64,000 nucleotides of DNA. Source: Sphaerisporangium aureirubrum (lineage in GTDB: Bacteria; Actinomycetota; Actinomycetes; Streptosporangiales; Streptosporangiaceae). The first letter of the stretch is position 1, and the number at the start of each line of letters is the position of its first letter. The position numbers were made by a program, and so were the translations under genes. The notes below the pieces were generated by a model, which was not told the origin of the DNA, did not search any database, and saw only the letters and a program-made list of their open reading frames with translations. Shown one piece after another: positions 38,313 to 47,004 of the stretch. Location of the stretch: NCBI RefSeq assembly GCF_042658925.1, contig NZ_JBHSRF010000005.1, positions 180,944-244,943 of the forward strand, read 5' to 3'.

Positions 38313-39657
38313 TGATCACTCGCTCCTCGGGGAGTTCGTAGCGGCGGCTTCGTTCCTTGAGCGCCAAGGCCGAGCCGAGGGTGAGGGGGCCGATGCGGCC
38401 GATGAACATCAGCACCACCATCATCACGTGCCCGGCCGTGCCGAGCTCGGCGGTGATGCCGGTGGAGATGCCGACCGTGCCGAACGCCGAGATGACCTCG
38501 AAGAGCACCTGGTCCAGGCTGTGCGGGGTGATGACCAGCAACAGGTAGGTGGACACGACCACGATCCCGGCGCCGAGCGCCATGACCGCCACCACCTGGC
38601 GCTGCGCGCCCTCCGGCAGCCGCCGGTGGCCGATGTTGACCCGCGGCTCGCCGCGCAGCTCGGCCCACACGATGAAGGCGAACAGCCCGAACGTGGTGAC
38701 CTTGATGCCGCCGGCGGTGCCCGCGCTGCCCCCGCCGACGAACATCAGCAGGTCGGTGACCAGCCAGCTCGACGGGTACAGGTGGGCCAGGTCCAGGGTG
38801 TTGAAGCCGCCGCTGCGCGGCATGACGGCAGTGAAGAACGCCGCCAGCCACTTGCCCGCGTCGTCCAGCGGCCCGAGCGTGCGGGGGTTGCTCCACTCGG
38901 CGGCGATGAACGCCACCGTGCCGAAGATCAGCAGGCCCACGGTGGTGGCCAGGGTGATGCGCGTCAGGATGCTCCAGCGGCGGGGCCGCCGCCACGAGCG
39001 CATCAGCTCGAACACCACCGGGAAGCCCAGCCCGCCGACGATGACGGCGACCGCGATGGTCAGGCAGATCCACGGGTCGCCGACGAAGCGCATCAGGCTG
39101 TCGCTCCACAGCGCGAAGCCGCCGTTGTTGAACGCCGACACCGAGTGGAACACCCCGAGGTACACCGCGCGCCCTATCGGCTCGCCGTACCCGGCGGCGA
39201 ACCGCGCGGTCAGCACCACCGCCGCGACGGCCTCGCACACCAGGCTGAACACCACCACCCGCGCCACGATGCGCCGGACGTCGGCCAGGCTCAGCGTCTT
39301 GGTCTCCATCTGCGCCAGCATCCGGGCCCGCACCCCGAGCCGCTTCGACACCAGCAACGTGAAGACGGTGCCGAGCGTCATCACGCCGAGCCCGCCGACC
39401 TGCATCAGCAGGGCGATCACCACCTCGCCGAACACCGACCAGTGCGCGGAGGTGTCCACCAGCAGCAGCCCCGTCACGCACACCGCCGAGGTGACCGTGA
39501 ACAGCGCCGTCAGGAAGGGCGCCGACTCTCCCGTGGTGGTGGCGATGGGCAGCGACAGCAGCAGCGTCCCCACCGCGACGGCGAGCCCGAACCCGGCGAC
39601 GACGACCTGCGCGGGATGGTGGAACCGGTCCAGCAGGATCGAACCGCTCCTCGTCAC
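38305..39657 (-). CDS. KtrB/TrkH-type potassium channel subunit
   Basis: 450 residues from the GTG at 39657 (GAGGGGG upstream); the Arg-rich extension to 39771 is unlikely to be translated. Four pore-loop repeats are visible: SAVCVTGLL, SAFNNGGFAL, MPRSGGFNTLD and SAFGTVGISTG, whose central Gly residues form the K+ filter. It belongs to the superfamily of K+ transporters and works with the RCK subunit downstream. The 223-bp leader was checked for a c-di-AMP riboswitch; none was recognised. Confidence 0.92.
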   Translation of the reverse strand: MTRSGSILLDRFHHPAQVVVAGFGLAVAVGTLLLSLPIATTTGESAPFLTALFTVTSAVCVTGLLLVDTSAHWSVFGEVVIALLMQVGGLGVMTLGTVFTLLVSKRLGVRARMLAQMETKTLSLADVRRIVARVVVFSLVCEAVAAVVLTARFAAGYGEPIGRAVYLGVFHSVSAFNNGGFALWSDSLMRFVGDPWICLTIAVAVIVGGLGFPVVFELMRSWRRPRRWSILTRITLATTVGLLIFGTVAFIAAEWSNPRTLGPLDDAGKWLAAFFTAVMPRSGGFNTLDLAHLYPSSWLVTDLLMFVGGGSAGTAGGIKVTTFGLFAFIVWAELRGEPRVNIGHRRLPEGAQRQVVAVMALGAGIVVVSTYLLLVITPHSLDQVLFEVISAFGTVGISTGITAELGTAGHVMMVVLMFIGRIGPLTLGSALALKERSRRYELPEERVIIG

Positions 39658-39880
39658 GAGGCCCCCTCGCCGTGGGACGGGGACGCGGCGGGGTGACGGG
39701 CGGCGAGCCCGAGGTTCCGCTGGGGGACGGCGATGCCGGGGGCGATCACGAGTAAGACCGTAAACGACCAAGCCGACGCGCGGGCGGCAATGCCCCGACC
39801 CGGCACCTGGATGGACTTATCGGGGGACGGCGGTATTCGGACGGCGGTACCGGTGGCCATGGGAGGAAAGCCCGGTGAGC

Positions 39881-40912
39881 TCAGGGCAACGAGGCGGGCA
39901 GGCCGAAGGGGATGAAGTGCTCGGGGCCGACGAAGGAGGTGATCGCGGCGACGCGGTCGCCGCGGAGGGTGAGGACGTTGACGGACCAGGGCAGGTGCGG
40001 GCCGGTGCCGGCGTTCCTGAGGTAGCAGGCGACCGCGGGCTGGGCGTTGGCGGTGACCGGGATGTGGCGCCAGGAGCCGCAGGCGGTGAGGGGGACCCGG
40101 GTGGCGAAGTCGGTGACGGCCGTAAGGCCCCGGTACCAGCGGGGGAGTGGCGGCATGGACCAGGTGACGTCCTCGGTGAGGAGGGCGACCAGGGCGTCGG
40201 CGTCGCCGCGTTCCAGGGCGGTGGAGTAGCCGGCGACGATCTCACGCAGGCGCGCGTCGCCCAGTTTGCGGAGCGTGCGCTGCTGGGCGGGGGCGGGGAT
40301 CTTCTCGGCGACTATGGCGCGGGCGCGTTGCAGGGCGCTGTTCACCGACGCGATCGTGGTGTCCATGGTGGCGGCGATCTCGGCGGCGGAGAAGCCGAGG
40401 ACCTCGAACAGCAGCAGGGCCGCCCGCTGGTTGCCCGGCAGGTGCTGCAGGGCGGCGACGAAGGCCAGCTCGACGGCCTCACGCTGCTCGTAGCGGGCGT
40501 GCGGCCCGGCGGGGCCGCCGTAGAGGCCCGCGTCCGGGTAGGGGCCGAGCCAGGCGACGTCGGTGCGCGGGGTGTCGCCGAGCACGGCCCGCTCGCTGGA
40601 CGGGCCGAGGTCCACCGGCAGGGCCCGCCTGCCGCGGGTCTCCACGAGGTCCAGGCAGGTGCGGGTGGCCACGGTGTACAGCCACGACCGCAGCGTGCTG
40701 CGGCCCTCGAACCGGGACAGCCCCCGCCACGCCCGCAGCAGGGCGTCCTGCAGGGCGTCGTCGGCGTCGTGGACGGAGCCGAGCATGCGGTAGCAGTGCG
40801 CGTGCAGCTCCCGGCGCAGCGGCTCCATCAGGCGGGTGAACGCGGCGCCGTCCCCGTCGCGTGCACGGGCCAGGTCGGAATCGTCCGCCGTCCGGACCGA
40901 AATATCGCTCAC
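39881..40912 (-). CDS. ECF-type sigma factor with SnoaL-like C-terminal domain
   Basis: 343 residues from the GTG at 40912 (in-frame extension to 41005 would overlap the divergent VOC gene). Region 2 appears in HCYRMLGSVHDADDALQDAL and LRSWLYTVATRTCLD, region 4 in LPGNQRAALLLFEVLGFSAA and TTIASVNSALQRARA, followed by a SnoaL/NTF2-like domain of about 120 residues ending PEHFIPFGLPASLP. This is the SigG/SigJ-like ECF group, where the NTF2 domain replaces an anti-sigma factor; no anti-sigma gene is nearby. Divergent from a VOC-fold protein 74 bp away. Confidence 0.9.
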   Translation of the reverse strand: MSDISVRTADDSDLARARDGDGAAFTRLMEPLRRELHAHCYRMLGSVHDADDALQDALLRAWRGLSRFEGRSTLRSWLYTVATRTCLDLVETRGRRALPVDLGPSSERAVLGDTPRTDVAWLGPYPDAGLYGGPAGPHARYEQREAVELAFVAALQHLPGNQRAALLLFEVLGFSAAEIAATMDTTIASVNSALQRARAIVAEKIPAPAQQRTLRKLGDARLREIVAGYSTALERGDADALVALLTEDVTWSMPPLPRWYRGLTAVTDFATRVPLTACGSWRHIPVTANAQPAVACYLRNAGTGPHLPWSVNVLTLRGDRVAAITSFVGPEHFIPFGLPASLP

Positions 40913-40985
40913 GACAGATGATTCTGCCCCACCGAGGCGGTCTGTTGTTCGAATGAGACACGGCTCACCCATCCAGGAGGACCCC

Positions 40986-41342
40986 ATGACCTCGCATTCC
41001 CCCACGCCCGCGTGGTTCGACGTCTCCAGCCCCGACGCCCCCCGCGCCCGGCGCTTCTACCAGGAGATGTTCGGCTGGCCGGTGACCGTCCTGGACGAGA
41101 CCTACGCCCTGGTCGGCACCCCGGACGGCCCGCCCGCCGGCGGCATCGGCCAGTCCGGCCCCGGCAGCCCGTACACCGGCTTCGTCGTCTATTTCCGGGT
41201 CGACGACGTCGACGCCGCCCTCAGCCGGGCGGAGAAGCTCGGCGGCGCCCGCACGCTGGAGCCGCAGACCCTGCCCGGCATGGGCCGGATGGCCGTCTTC
41301 ACCGACCCGGACGGCAACCCCATCGGGCTGCTGAGCCCCTGA
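40986..41342 (+). CDS. VOC-superfamily protein (glyoxalase/bleomycin-resistance fold)
   Basis: 118 residues from the ATG at 40986, preceded by AGGAGG with ideal spacing. Two beta-alpha-beta-beta-beta modules: WFDVSSPDAPRARRFYQEMF and FVVYFRVDDVDAALSRAEKL, ending MAVFTDPDGNPIGLLSP, the common C-terminal signature. Proteins this small and without a clear metal triad often bind rather than convert ligands. Divergent from the sigma factor gene and possibly part of its regulon. Confidence 0.85.
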   Translation: MTSHSPTPAWFDVSSPDAPRARRFYQEMFGWPVTVLDETYALVGTPDGPPAGGIGQSGPGSPYTGFVVYFRVDDVDAALSRAEKLGGARTLEPQTLPGMGRMAVFTDPDGNPIGLLSP

Positions 41343-41463
41343 CAGCCCCGGCCGCCACGGAAAGGATCTCCGTAAGGGCCGCCGTCGTGATCGGCTTCAT
41401 CGATCGTTCAGATTGGTAGGGTCGGGGGCAGAACAGGCGAATCCCGGCGGTGGAGGTCGTGCG

Positions 41464-41946
41464 GTGGAGGTCGAGCAGACGGCGTTGCCGGGGATCGGGC
41501 TGCGGCATGAGTTCACGACGCGGTCCGGCAGGCGGGTCGGGGTGGTGTCCCACCGGACCGGGCAGCGGGATCTGGTCATCTACGACTCCGGCGACCCGGA
41601 CCGGGCCTGCGAGAGCGTGCGGCTGAACGACGAGGAGGCGGACGCTCTGGCAGAGTTGCTCGGGGCGCCGCGGATCGTCCAGCGGCTCAACGACCTGCAC
41701 AGGGAGGTCGAGGGGCTGGTCAGCCTGCAGCTGCCCATCGGGCCGGGCTCGCCGTACGCGGGACGGCCGATGGGGGACGCGCGGGTGCGGACCCGCACCG
41801 GGGCGTCCATCGTCGCCGTGGTGCGGAGCGGGCAGGTGTTCGCCAGCCCGGGACCGGACTTCTCGCTGGAGGTGGAGGACGTCGTGGTCGTCGTGGGCGG
41901 GGCGGACAGCACCGCCGCGGTCGTCGAGATCCTGGCCAAGGGGTAG
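41464..41946 (+). CDS. KhtT-like regulatory subunit of a cation/proton antiporter
   Basis: 160 residues from the GTG at 41464 (GGAGG 8 nt upstream); the upstream frame to 41413 lacks an RBS. The N-terminal half (EQTALPGIGLRHEFTTRSGR) is typical of KhtT-type proteins, and the C-terminal half is an RCK_C fold (RTGASIVAVVRSGQVFASPG) that binds a nucleotide second messenger in known members. The antiporter gene follows after 9 bp. It would switch K+(Na+)/H+ antiport on or off. Confidence 0.9.
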   Translation: MEVEQTALPGIGLRHEFTTRSGRRVGVVSHRTGQRDLVIYDSGDPDRACESVRLNDEEADALAELLGAPRIVQRLNDLHREVEGLVSLQLPIGPGSPYAGRPMGDARVRTRTGASIVAVVRSGQVFASPGPDFSLEVEDVVVVVGGADSTAAVVEILAKG

Positions 41947-41955
41947 GTTCGCGAG

Positions 41956-43116
41956 TTGCACCACACGGCGATCCTGTTCCTGGAGTTCGGCGCGGTCCTG
42001 CTCGGCCTCGGCATCCTCGGCGCCCTGGCGCTGCGGGTGGGCATCTCGCCCATCCCGCTGTATCTCGTCGCCGGGCTGGCGTTCGGCACCGGCGGCATCC
42101 TGCCCCTGGCCACCAGCGAAGAGTTCACCGCGGTCGGTGCCGAGCTCGGCGTCATCCTGCTGCTGCTCACCCTCGGCCTGGAGTACAACGCCGACGAACT
42201 GGTCACCAGCCTCAAGGGCAACGCGCGGGCGGGCCTGGTCGACCTGGTGCTCAACGCGGCGCCCGGCGCGATCTGCGCCCTGCTGCTCGGCTGGGGCCCG
42301 GTCGCGGCGGTGGCGATGGCCGGCGTGACCTACGCCACCTCCTCGGGCATCACCGCCAAGGTGCTGTCGGACCTCGGCTGGATCGGCAACCGGGAGACCC
42401 CGGTCGTGCTGTCCCTGCTGGTGTTCGAGGACCTGACCATGGCCGTCTACCTGCCGCTGCTGACCGCGCTGCTGGCCGGGCTGACCTTCGCCGCCGGCGC
42501 GGCGACGGTGGCGATCGCGCTCGGCACCGTCAGCGTCGTCCTGCTGATCGCGCTGCGCTTCGGCAGGTTCATCGAGGCGTTCGTGTCCAGCCCCAACAAC
42601 GAGGTCCTGCTGCTCAAGGTGGTCGGCCTGGCCCTGCTGGTGGCGGGCGTCGCCCAGCAGCTCCAGGTGTCCGCCGCCGTCGGCGCCTTCCTGGTCGGCA
42701 TCGCCCTGTCCGGCGAGCTCGCCGAAGAGGCCCGCACCCTGCTCATCCCGCTCCGCGACCTGTTCGCCGCCGTCTTCTTCGTCTTCTTCGGCCTCCAGAC
42801 CGACCCCACCAAGATCCTCCCCGTCGCGGGCCTGGCCGTGGCCCTGGCCTTCGTCAGCATGGTCACCAAACTCCTCACCGGCGCCTACGCCGCCCGCCGC
42901 GCCGGCATAGCCCGGGCCGGCCGCGCCCGCGCCGGCATAGCCCTCATCCCCCGAGGCGAGTTCAACATCGTCATCGCCGGCCTGGCGGTGGCCGCCGGCG
43001 CCCACCCCGACCTGGGCCCCCTGGCCGCCGCCTACGTCCTCATCCTCGCCGCCTTCGGCCCCCTCGCCGCCCGCCTCGTCCAGCCCTTCATCACCGCCAT
43101 CGCCAAACGCGCCTGA
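41956..43116 (+). CDS. CPA2-family cation/proton antiporter (KhtU/KefB-like)
   Basis: 386 residues, about 12 membrane helices. Start is TTG at 41956, 9 bp after the regulatory subunit stop, consistent with coupling. CPA2 landmarks: PLYLVAGLAFGTGGILPL, LGVILLLLTLGLEYNADELV, and ATSSGITAKVLSDLG followed by LLVFEDLTMAVYLPLL, which carries the ED pair expected in ion-binding helix 5. There is no C-terminal RCK domain; that function is supplied by the separate KhtT-like protein. Likely K+ efflux in exchange for H+, balancing the KtrAB-type uptake system 2 kb away. Confidence 0.9.
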   Translation: MHHTAILFLEFGAVLLGLGILGALALRVGISPIPLYLVAGLAFGTGGILPLATSEEFTAVGAELGVILLLLTLGLEYNADELVTSLKGNARAGLVDLVLNAAPGAICALLLGWGPVAAVAMAGVTYATSSGITAKVLSDLGWIGNRETPVVLSLLVFEDLTMAVYLPLLTALLAGLTFAAGAATVAIALGTVSVVLLIALRFGRFIEAFVSSPNNEVLLLKVVGLALLVAGVAQQLQVSAAVGAFLVGIALSGELAEEARTLLIPLRDLFAAVFFVFFGLQTDPTKILPVAGLAVALAFVSMVTKLLTGAYAARRAGIARAGRARAGIALIPRGEFNIVIAGLAVAAGAHPDLGPLAAAYVLILAAFGPLAARLVQPFITAIAKRA

Positions 43117-43142
43117 CCTCGGCACGCCGAGGGCCGTTCACT

Positions 43143-43179
43143 CCCCGCCGAGAGGGCTGTTAGGAGCCGCCCGGCGGGG
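43143..43179. terminator. Hairpin after the antiporter gene
   Basis: CCCCGCCG (43143-43150) pairs with CGGCGGGG (43172-43179) across a 21-nt loop, 27 bp after the stop codon. No U-tract. A moderate candidate. Confidence 0.4.
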
Positions 43180-43249
43180 GCAGGGGGCCTCGCCGTAAGT
43201 GGCCGTCAGGGGCGGGCGGCGCCGGAGGCTTTTCGAGTAGGGCGGTGGC

Positions 43250-44716
43250 TTGGTGGCTGCTGATGGGGTGGTGCGGACGCTGGTGCCGGCGCGGCTGGAC
43301 CGGTTGCCCTGGTCGAGGTTCCACACGCGGCTGGTGGTGGCGCTCGGGGTGGCGTGGGTGCTGGACGGGATGGAGATCACGATCGCCAGCGCGATCGGGT
43401 CGGTGTTGCAGGACAAGGGGACGCTGGGGCTGTCGGCCGTGCAGGTCGGATTCACGGCGACGGTCTACCTGATCGGGCAGGTGGCGGGGGCGCTGGTGTT
43501 CGGGCGGCTGTCCGACCGGTTCGGGCGGCGGAGGTTGTTCATCCTCACGCTCGCGCTCTATCTGGTGGCCAACGGGATCACGGCGTTCTCGCCGAACCTG
43601 GCGTTCCTGCTGGTGTTCCGGTTCTTCGCGGGGGCCGGGATCGGCGGGGAGTACGCCGCCATCCACTCGGCGATCGACGAGCTGATCCCCTCGCGGTTCC
43701 GGGGACGGGTCGACCTGGCGGTCAGCGGGACGTACTGGCTGGGGGCCATCATCGGCACGGCCAGCACCTACATCCTGCTGAACCCGGACATCCTGCCGAT
43801 CGACCTCGGGTGGCGGCTCGGGCTGCTGATCGGGCCGGTGCTCGGCGCGATGATCTGGGTGCTGCGGCGGCATCTGCCGGAGAGCCCGCGGTGGCTGCTG
43901 ATGCACGGCAGGCACGAGGAGGCCGAGGAGGCCGTGGCCTCGGTGGAGGCGGCGGTGGCGAAGAGCGGGAAGGAGCCGCCTCCCGTGGACGAGGACAAGG
44001 CCCTGTACCTGCGGCCGCACGGGTCGCCGTCCTACCGGGAGATCATCAGGGTGGTGCTGCGGGAGTACCCGAGCCGGACGTTCCTCGGCCTGACCATGAT
44101 GATCAGCCAGTCGTTCCTGTTCAACGCGATCTTCTTCACCTACGTGCTGGTGCTCAACACCTTCTACGGGGTGTCCCCGAACGACGCCTCCAAGTTCCTG
44201 CTGGCCTTCGCGGTCGGCAACCTGGCCGGGCCGTTCATCCTCGGGCCGCTGTTCGACACCGTCGGCCGCCGTCCCATGATCTCCAGCACCTACATCGTCT
44301 CCGGCGTGCTGCTGGCGATCACCGGATGGCTGTTCCAGCAGGGCGTGCTGAACGCCGTGACCCAGACGCTGCTCTGGTCGGTGATCTTCTTCGTCGCCTC
44401 GGCCGCGGCCAGCTCGGGCTATCTCACGGTCAGCGAGCTGTTCCCCCTGGAGATCCGCGCCCTCACCATCGCGCTGTTCTTCTCCGTAGCCCAGGCCTTC
44501 GGCGCCCTCGGCCCGGTCGTCTTCGGCGCCCTCATCGGCGACCAGGACCACCCCGACCCGAACGGCCTGTTCTACGGCTACCTGTTCGCCTCGGTCCTGA
44601 TGGTCGGCGCCGGCCTGGTCGCCTGGTTCTTCGCCGTCAAGGCGGAACGCCGCTCCCTGGAGGACCTCGCCCCATCCCTGTCCATGCGGGACGCCAAGCC
44701 CACCGTGGCGGGCTGA
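43250..44716 (+). CDS. MFS transporter, sugar-porter-like
   Basis: About 488 residues from a TTG at 43250 or, more likely, the GTG at 43253; alignment with the tandem paralogue supports a start in this region. Twelve membrane helices. MFS signatures GRLSDRFGRRRLF (loop 2-3), RFFAGAGIGGEYAA and GPLFDTVGRRPMI (loop 8-9), plus PESPRWLL after helix 6, as in sugar and aromatic-acid porters. Substrate unknown. Followed by a strong hairpin and a second copy (44812-46257) of high similarity. Confidence 0.88.
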   Translation: MVAADGVVRTLVPARLDRLPWSRFHTRLVVALGVAWVLDGMEITIASAIGSVLQDKGTLGLSAVQVGFTATVYLIGQVAGALVFGRLSDRFGRRRLFILTLALYLVANGITAFSPNLAFLLVFRFFAGAGIGGEYAAIHSAIDELIPSRFRGRVDLAVSGTYWLGAIIGTASTYILLNPDILPIDLGWRLGLLIGPVLGAMIWVLRRHLPESPRWLLMHGRHEEAEEAVASVEAAVAKSGKEPPPVDEDKALYLRPHGSPSYREIIRVVLREYPSRTFLGLTMMISQSFLFNAIFFTYVLVLNTFYGVSPNDASKFLLAFAVGNLAGPFILGPLFDTVGRRPMISSTYIVSGVLLAITGWLFQQGVLNAVTQTLLWSVIFFVASAAASSGYLTVSELFPLEIRALTIALFFSVAQAFGALGPVVFGALIGDQDHPDPNGLFYGYLFASVLMVGAGLVAWFFAVKAERRSLEDLAPSLSMRDAKPTVAG

Positions 44717-44730
44717 TCGGCCGGACGTGA

Positions 44731-44758
44731 CGCCCGGTCCCCGAGCGGGGACCGGGCG
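44731..44758. terminator. Strong intrinsic hairpin between the two MFS genes
   Basis: A perfect 12-bp stem CGCCCGGTCCCC / GGGGACCGGGCG with a GAGC loop, 14 bp after the stop codon of the first MFS gene. This separates the tandem transporters into different transcripts. Confidence 0.75.
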
Positions 44759-44811
44759 CCGTCGTGCCGGGGAAGGTTAAGCGTTCCCGCAGGTGGATAA
44801 CGTCTCGCGGC

Positions 44812-46257
44812 ATGGGGGACGTCGTGCGGAGCCTGGTGCCCGCGAGGTTGGATCGGTTGCCGTGGGCCGGGTTCCACACGCGGCTGGTGGTGGCGCTCGG
44901 CGTGGCGTGGGTGCTGGACGGGATGGAGATCACGATCGCCAGCGCCATCGGGTCGGTGCTGCGGGAGCGGGAGACGCTGGGGCTGACGGCCGTGGAGGTG
45001 GGGCTGACGGCCACGGTGTACCTGATCGGGGAGGTGGCGGGGGCGCTGGTGTTCGGGCGGCTGTCCGACCGGTTCGGGCGGCGCAAGCTTTTCCTGGTCA
45101 CCCTGTCGCTGTACCTGATCGCGAACGGGATCACGGCGTTCTCGCCGAACCTGGCGTTCCTGCTGGTGTTCCGGTTCTTCGCGGGGGCCGGGATCGGCGG
45201 GGAGTACGCCGCCATCCACTCGGCGATCGACGAGCTGATCCCCTCGCGGTTCCGGGGACGGGTCGACCTGGCCGTGAGCGGGACGTACTGGCTGGGGGCC
45301 ATGATCGGGACGGCGGGCACGTACGTGCTGCTCGATCCGGACCTGCTGCCGGTCGATCTCGGATGGCGGCTCGCGCTGCTGCTCGGACCGGCCGTAGGGC
45401 TGCTCATCTGGTGGCTGCGGCGGCACCTGCCGGAGAGTCCCCGCTGGCTGGTCACGCACGGGCACGTCGCCGAGGCCGAACGGGTGACCGGTGAGGTGGA
45501 GGCCGCGGTGGCGGCCGGCGGGCGGGAACTGCCGCCGGTGGACGAGTCGAAGGGCATCGAGCTGCGGCCGTTCGGCGCGCCGTCCTACCGCGTGCTGGCC
45601 CGGGTGGTGCTGCGGGACTACCCGAAGCGGGCCGTGCTCGGCGCGACCCTGATGATCAGCCAGTCGTTCCTGTACAACTCCATCTTCTTCACCTACGTGC
45701 TGGTGCTGGACACCTTCTACGGCGTCACCCCGCACGACGCGTCCAGATACCTGCTGCTGTTCGCCGCGGGGAACCTCGCGGGCCCGGTCCTGCTCGGCCC
45801 GCTGTTCGACATCGTCGGCCGCCGCCCGATGATCGCGGGCACCTACATCGTCTCGGGCACCGTGCTCGCGGGCACCAGCTGGCTGTTCCGGCAGGGCATG
45901 CTCACCGCCACCACCCAGACCCTGCTGTGGTCGGTGATGTTCTTCGTCGCCTCGGCCGCGGCCAGCTCGGGCTACCTCACCGTGAGCGAGCTGTTCCCCC
46001 TGGAGATCCGCGCCCTGGTGATCGCGCTGTTCTTCTCGATCGCTCAGGGTTTCGGCGCGCTCGGCCCGGTCGTGTTCGGCTGGCTGATCGGCGACCATCC
46101 CGACCCGGTCCGCCTTTTCTACGGCTACATCGGCGCGGCCGCGCTGATGCTGGTGGCCGGTGTGGTGGCCCTGCTGTTCGGGGTGAACGCCGAACGCCGC
46201 TCGCTGGAGGATCTGGCCCCGTCGCTGTCCATGGCGGAGGCACGTGTGGACCGCTGA
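44812..46257 (+). CDS. MFS transporter, tandem paralogue of 43250-44716
   Basis: 481 residues from the ATG at 44812; an in-frame upstream extension to 44764 lies in the terminator region of the previous gene. It has the same signatures as the neighbour: GRLSDRFGRRKLF, FFAGAGIGGEYAAIH, PESPRWLV, GPLFDIVGRRPMI. Long stretches of identical DNA between the copies (for example around 43580-43730 and 45120-45270) show a recent duplication or gene conversion, while the loop after helix 6 and the C-terminus have diverged. Substrate unknown; the pair may differ in specificity or regulation. Confidence 0.88.
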   Translation: MGDVVRSLVPARLDRLPWAGFHTRLVVALGVAWVLDGMEITIASAIGSVLRERETLGLTAVEVGLTATVYLIGEVAGALVFGRLSDRFGRRKLFLVTLSLYLIANGITAFSPNLAFLLVFRFFAGAGIGGEYAAIHSAIDELIPSRFRGRVDLAVSGTYWLGAMIGTAGTYVLLDPDLLPVDLGWRLALLLGPAVGLLIWWLRRHLPESPRWLVTHGHVAEAERVTGEVEAAVAAGGRELPPVDESKGIELRPFGAPSYRVLARVVLRDYPKRAVLGATLMISQSFLYNSIFFTYVLVLDTFYGVTPHDASRYLLLFAAGNLAGPVLLGPLFDIVGRRPMIAGTYIVSGTVLAGTSWLFRQGMLTATTQTLLWSVMFFVASAAASSGYLTVSELFPLEIRALVIALFFSIAQGFGALGPVVFGWLIGDHPDPVRLFYGYIGAAALMLVAGVVALLFGVNAERRSLEDLAPSLSMAEARVDR

Positions 46258-46261
46258 GGAC

Positions 46262-46298
46262 GGGCCCGTGGCCGCCGGGTGAGGCGAGCCACGGGCCC
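46262..46298. terminator. Intrinsic hairpin after second MFS gene
   Basis: A perfect 11-bp stem GGGCCCGTGGC (46262-46272) / GCCACGGGCCC (46288-46298) with a 15-nt loop, 4 bp after the stop. It may also serve the converging ED operon that ends at 46390. Confidence 0.7.
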
Positions 46299-46389
46299 AG
46301 GTCCATGAACGTCGATCGGATCGCGGCGACTTCATGGCGTTCACCCGCGCTCCGAGGGAGGAGGGCCGCGGGCGGATCCGGGGGCCGGG

Positions 46390-47004
46390 TCAGCCGCGTA
46401 GCGCGGCGGCCTCCGCGGCGAGTTTCTCGATGCGGCCGTAGTCGCCGGAGGCGAGGGCGTCCGGCGGGGTGAGCCAGGTGCCGCCGACGCAGCCGACGTT
46501 GGGCAGGGCCAGGAAGTCGGGGGCGGTCTCCCTGCGGATGCCGCCGGTCGGGCAGAAGCGCACCTCGGGCAGCGGGCCGCCGAGCGCCTTCAGGTACGGC
46601 ACGCCGCCCGCCGGGACCGCGGGGAAGAACTTCAGCTCGGTGAGGCCGCGCTCGGCGAGCGCCATCACCTCCGAGGCGGTGGCCGCGCCCGGCAGGTACG
46701 GCACGCCGGAGCCCGCCATCGCGTCCAGCAGCGCCGGGGTGGCCCCCGGGCTGACCAGGAAGCGGGCGCCGGCCTCGGCGGACGCGGCGACGTCGCCGGG
46801 GGTGCGGACGGTGCCCGCGCCGACCACCGCGCCGGGGACCTCGGCGGCGATCCGCGCGATGGCCGCGAGGGCGCACGGGGTGCGCAGCGTCACCTCGATG
46901 GCGGGCAGCCCGCCCGCCACCAGCGCGCGGGCCAGCGGCACCGCGGTGTCCACGTCGTCGATGACGACGACCGGGACGACGGGGGCCAGGTCGAGAATGC
47001 TCAC
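46390..47004 (-). CDS. eda: KDPG aldolase (2-keto-3-deoxy-6-phosphogluconate aldolase)
   Basis: 204 residues from the GTG at 47004, which overlaps the glucokinase stop (GTGA). Active-site landmarks: Glu in AIEVTLRTP, GAGTVRTPGD, and the Schiff-base Lys in LTELKFFPA, followed by phosphate-binding PTGGIRRE. It splits KDPG into pyruvate and glyceraldehyde-3-phosphate, the last Entner-Doudoroff step. Last gene of the zwf-edd-glk-eda operon; a strong hairpin lies about 90 bp beyond its end. Confidence 0.94.
   Translation of the reverse strand: MSILDLAPVVPVVVIDDVDTAVPLARALVAGGLPAIEVTLRTPCALAAIARIAAEVPGAVVGAGTVRTPGDVAASAEAGARFLVSPGATPALLDAMAGSGVPYLPGAATASEVMALAERGLTELKFFPAVPAGGVPYLKALGGPLPEVRFCPTGGIRRETAPDFLALPNVGCVGGTWLTPPDALASGDYGRIEKLAAEAAALRG

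Noticed and set aside
39658..39880. Possible c-di-AMP riboswitch ahead of the K+ channel gene
   Set aside because: The conserved ydaO-type motifs could not be found by eye, and nothing more than ordinary GC-rich leader is visible.
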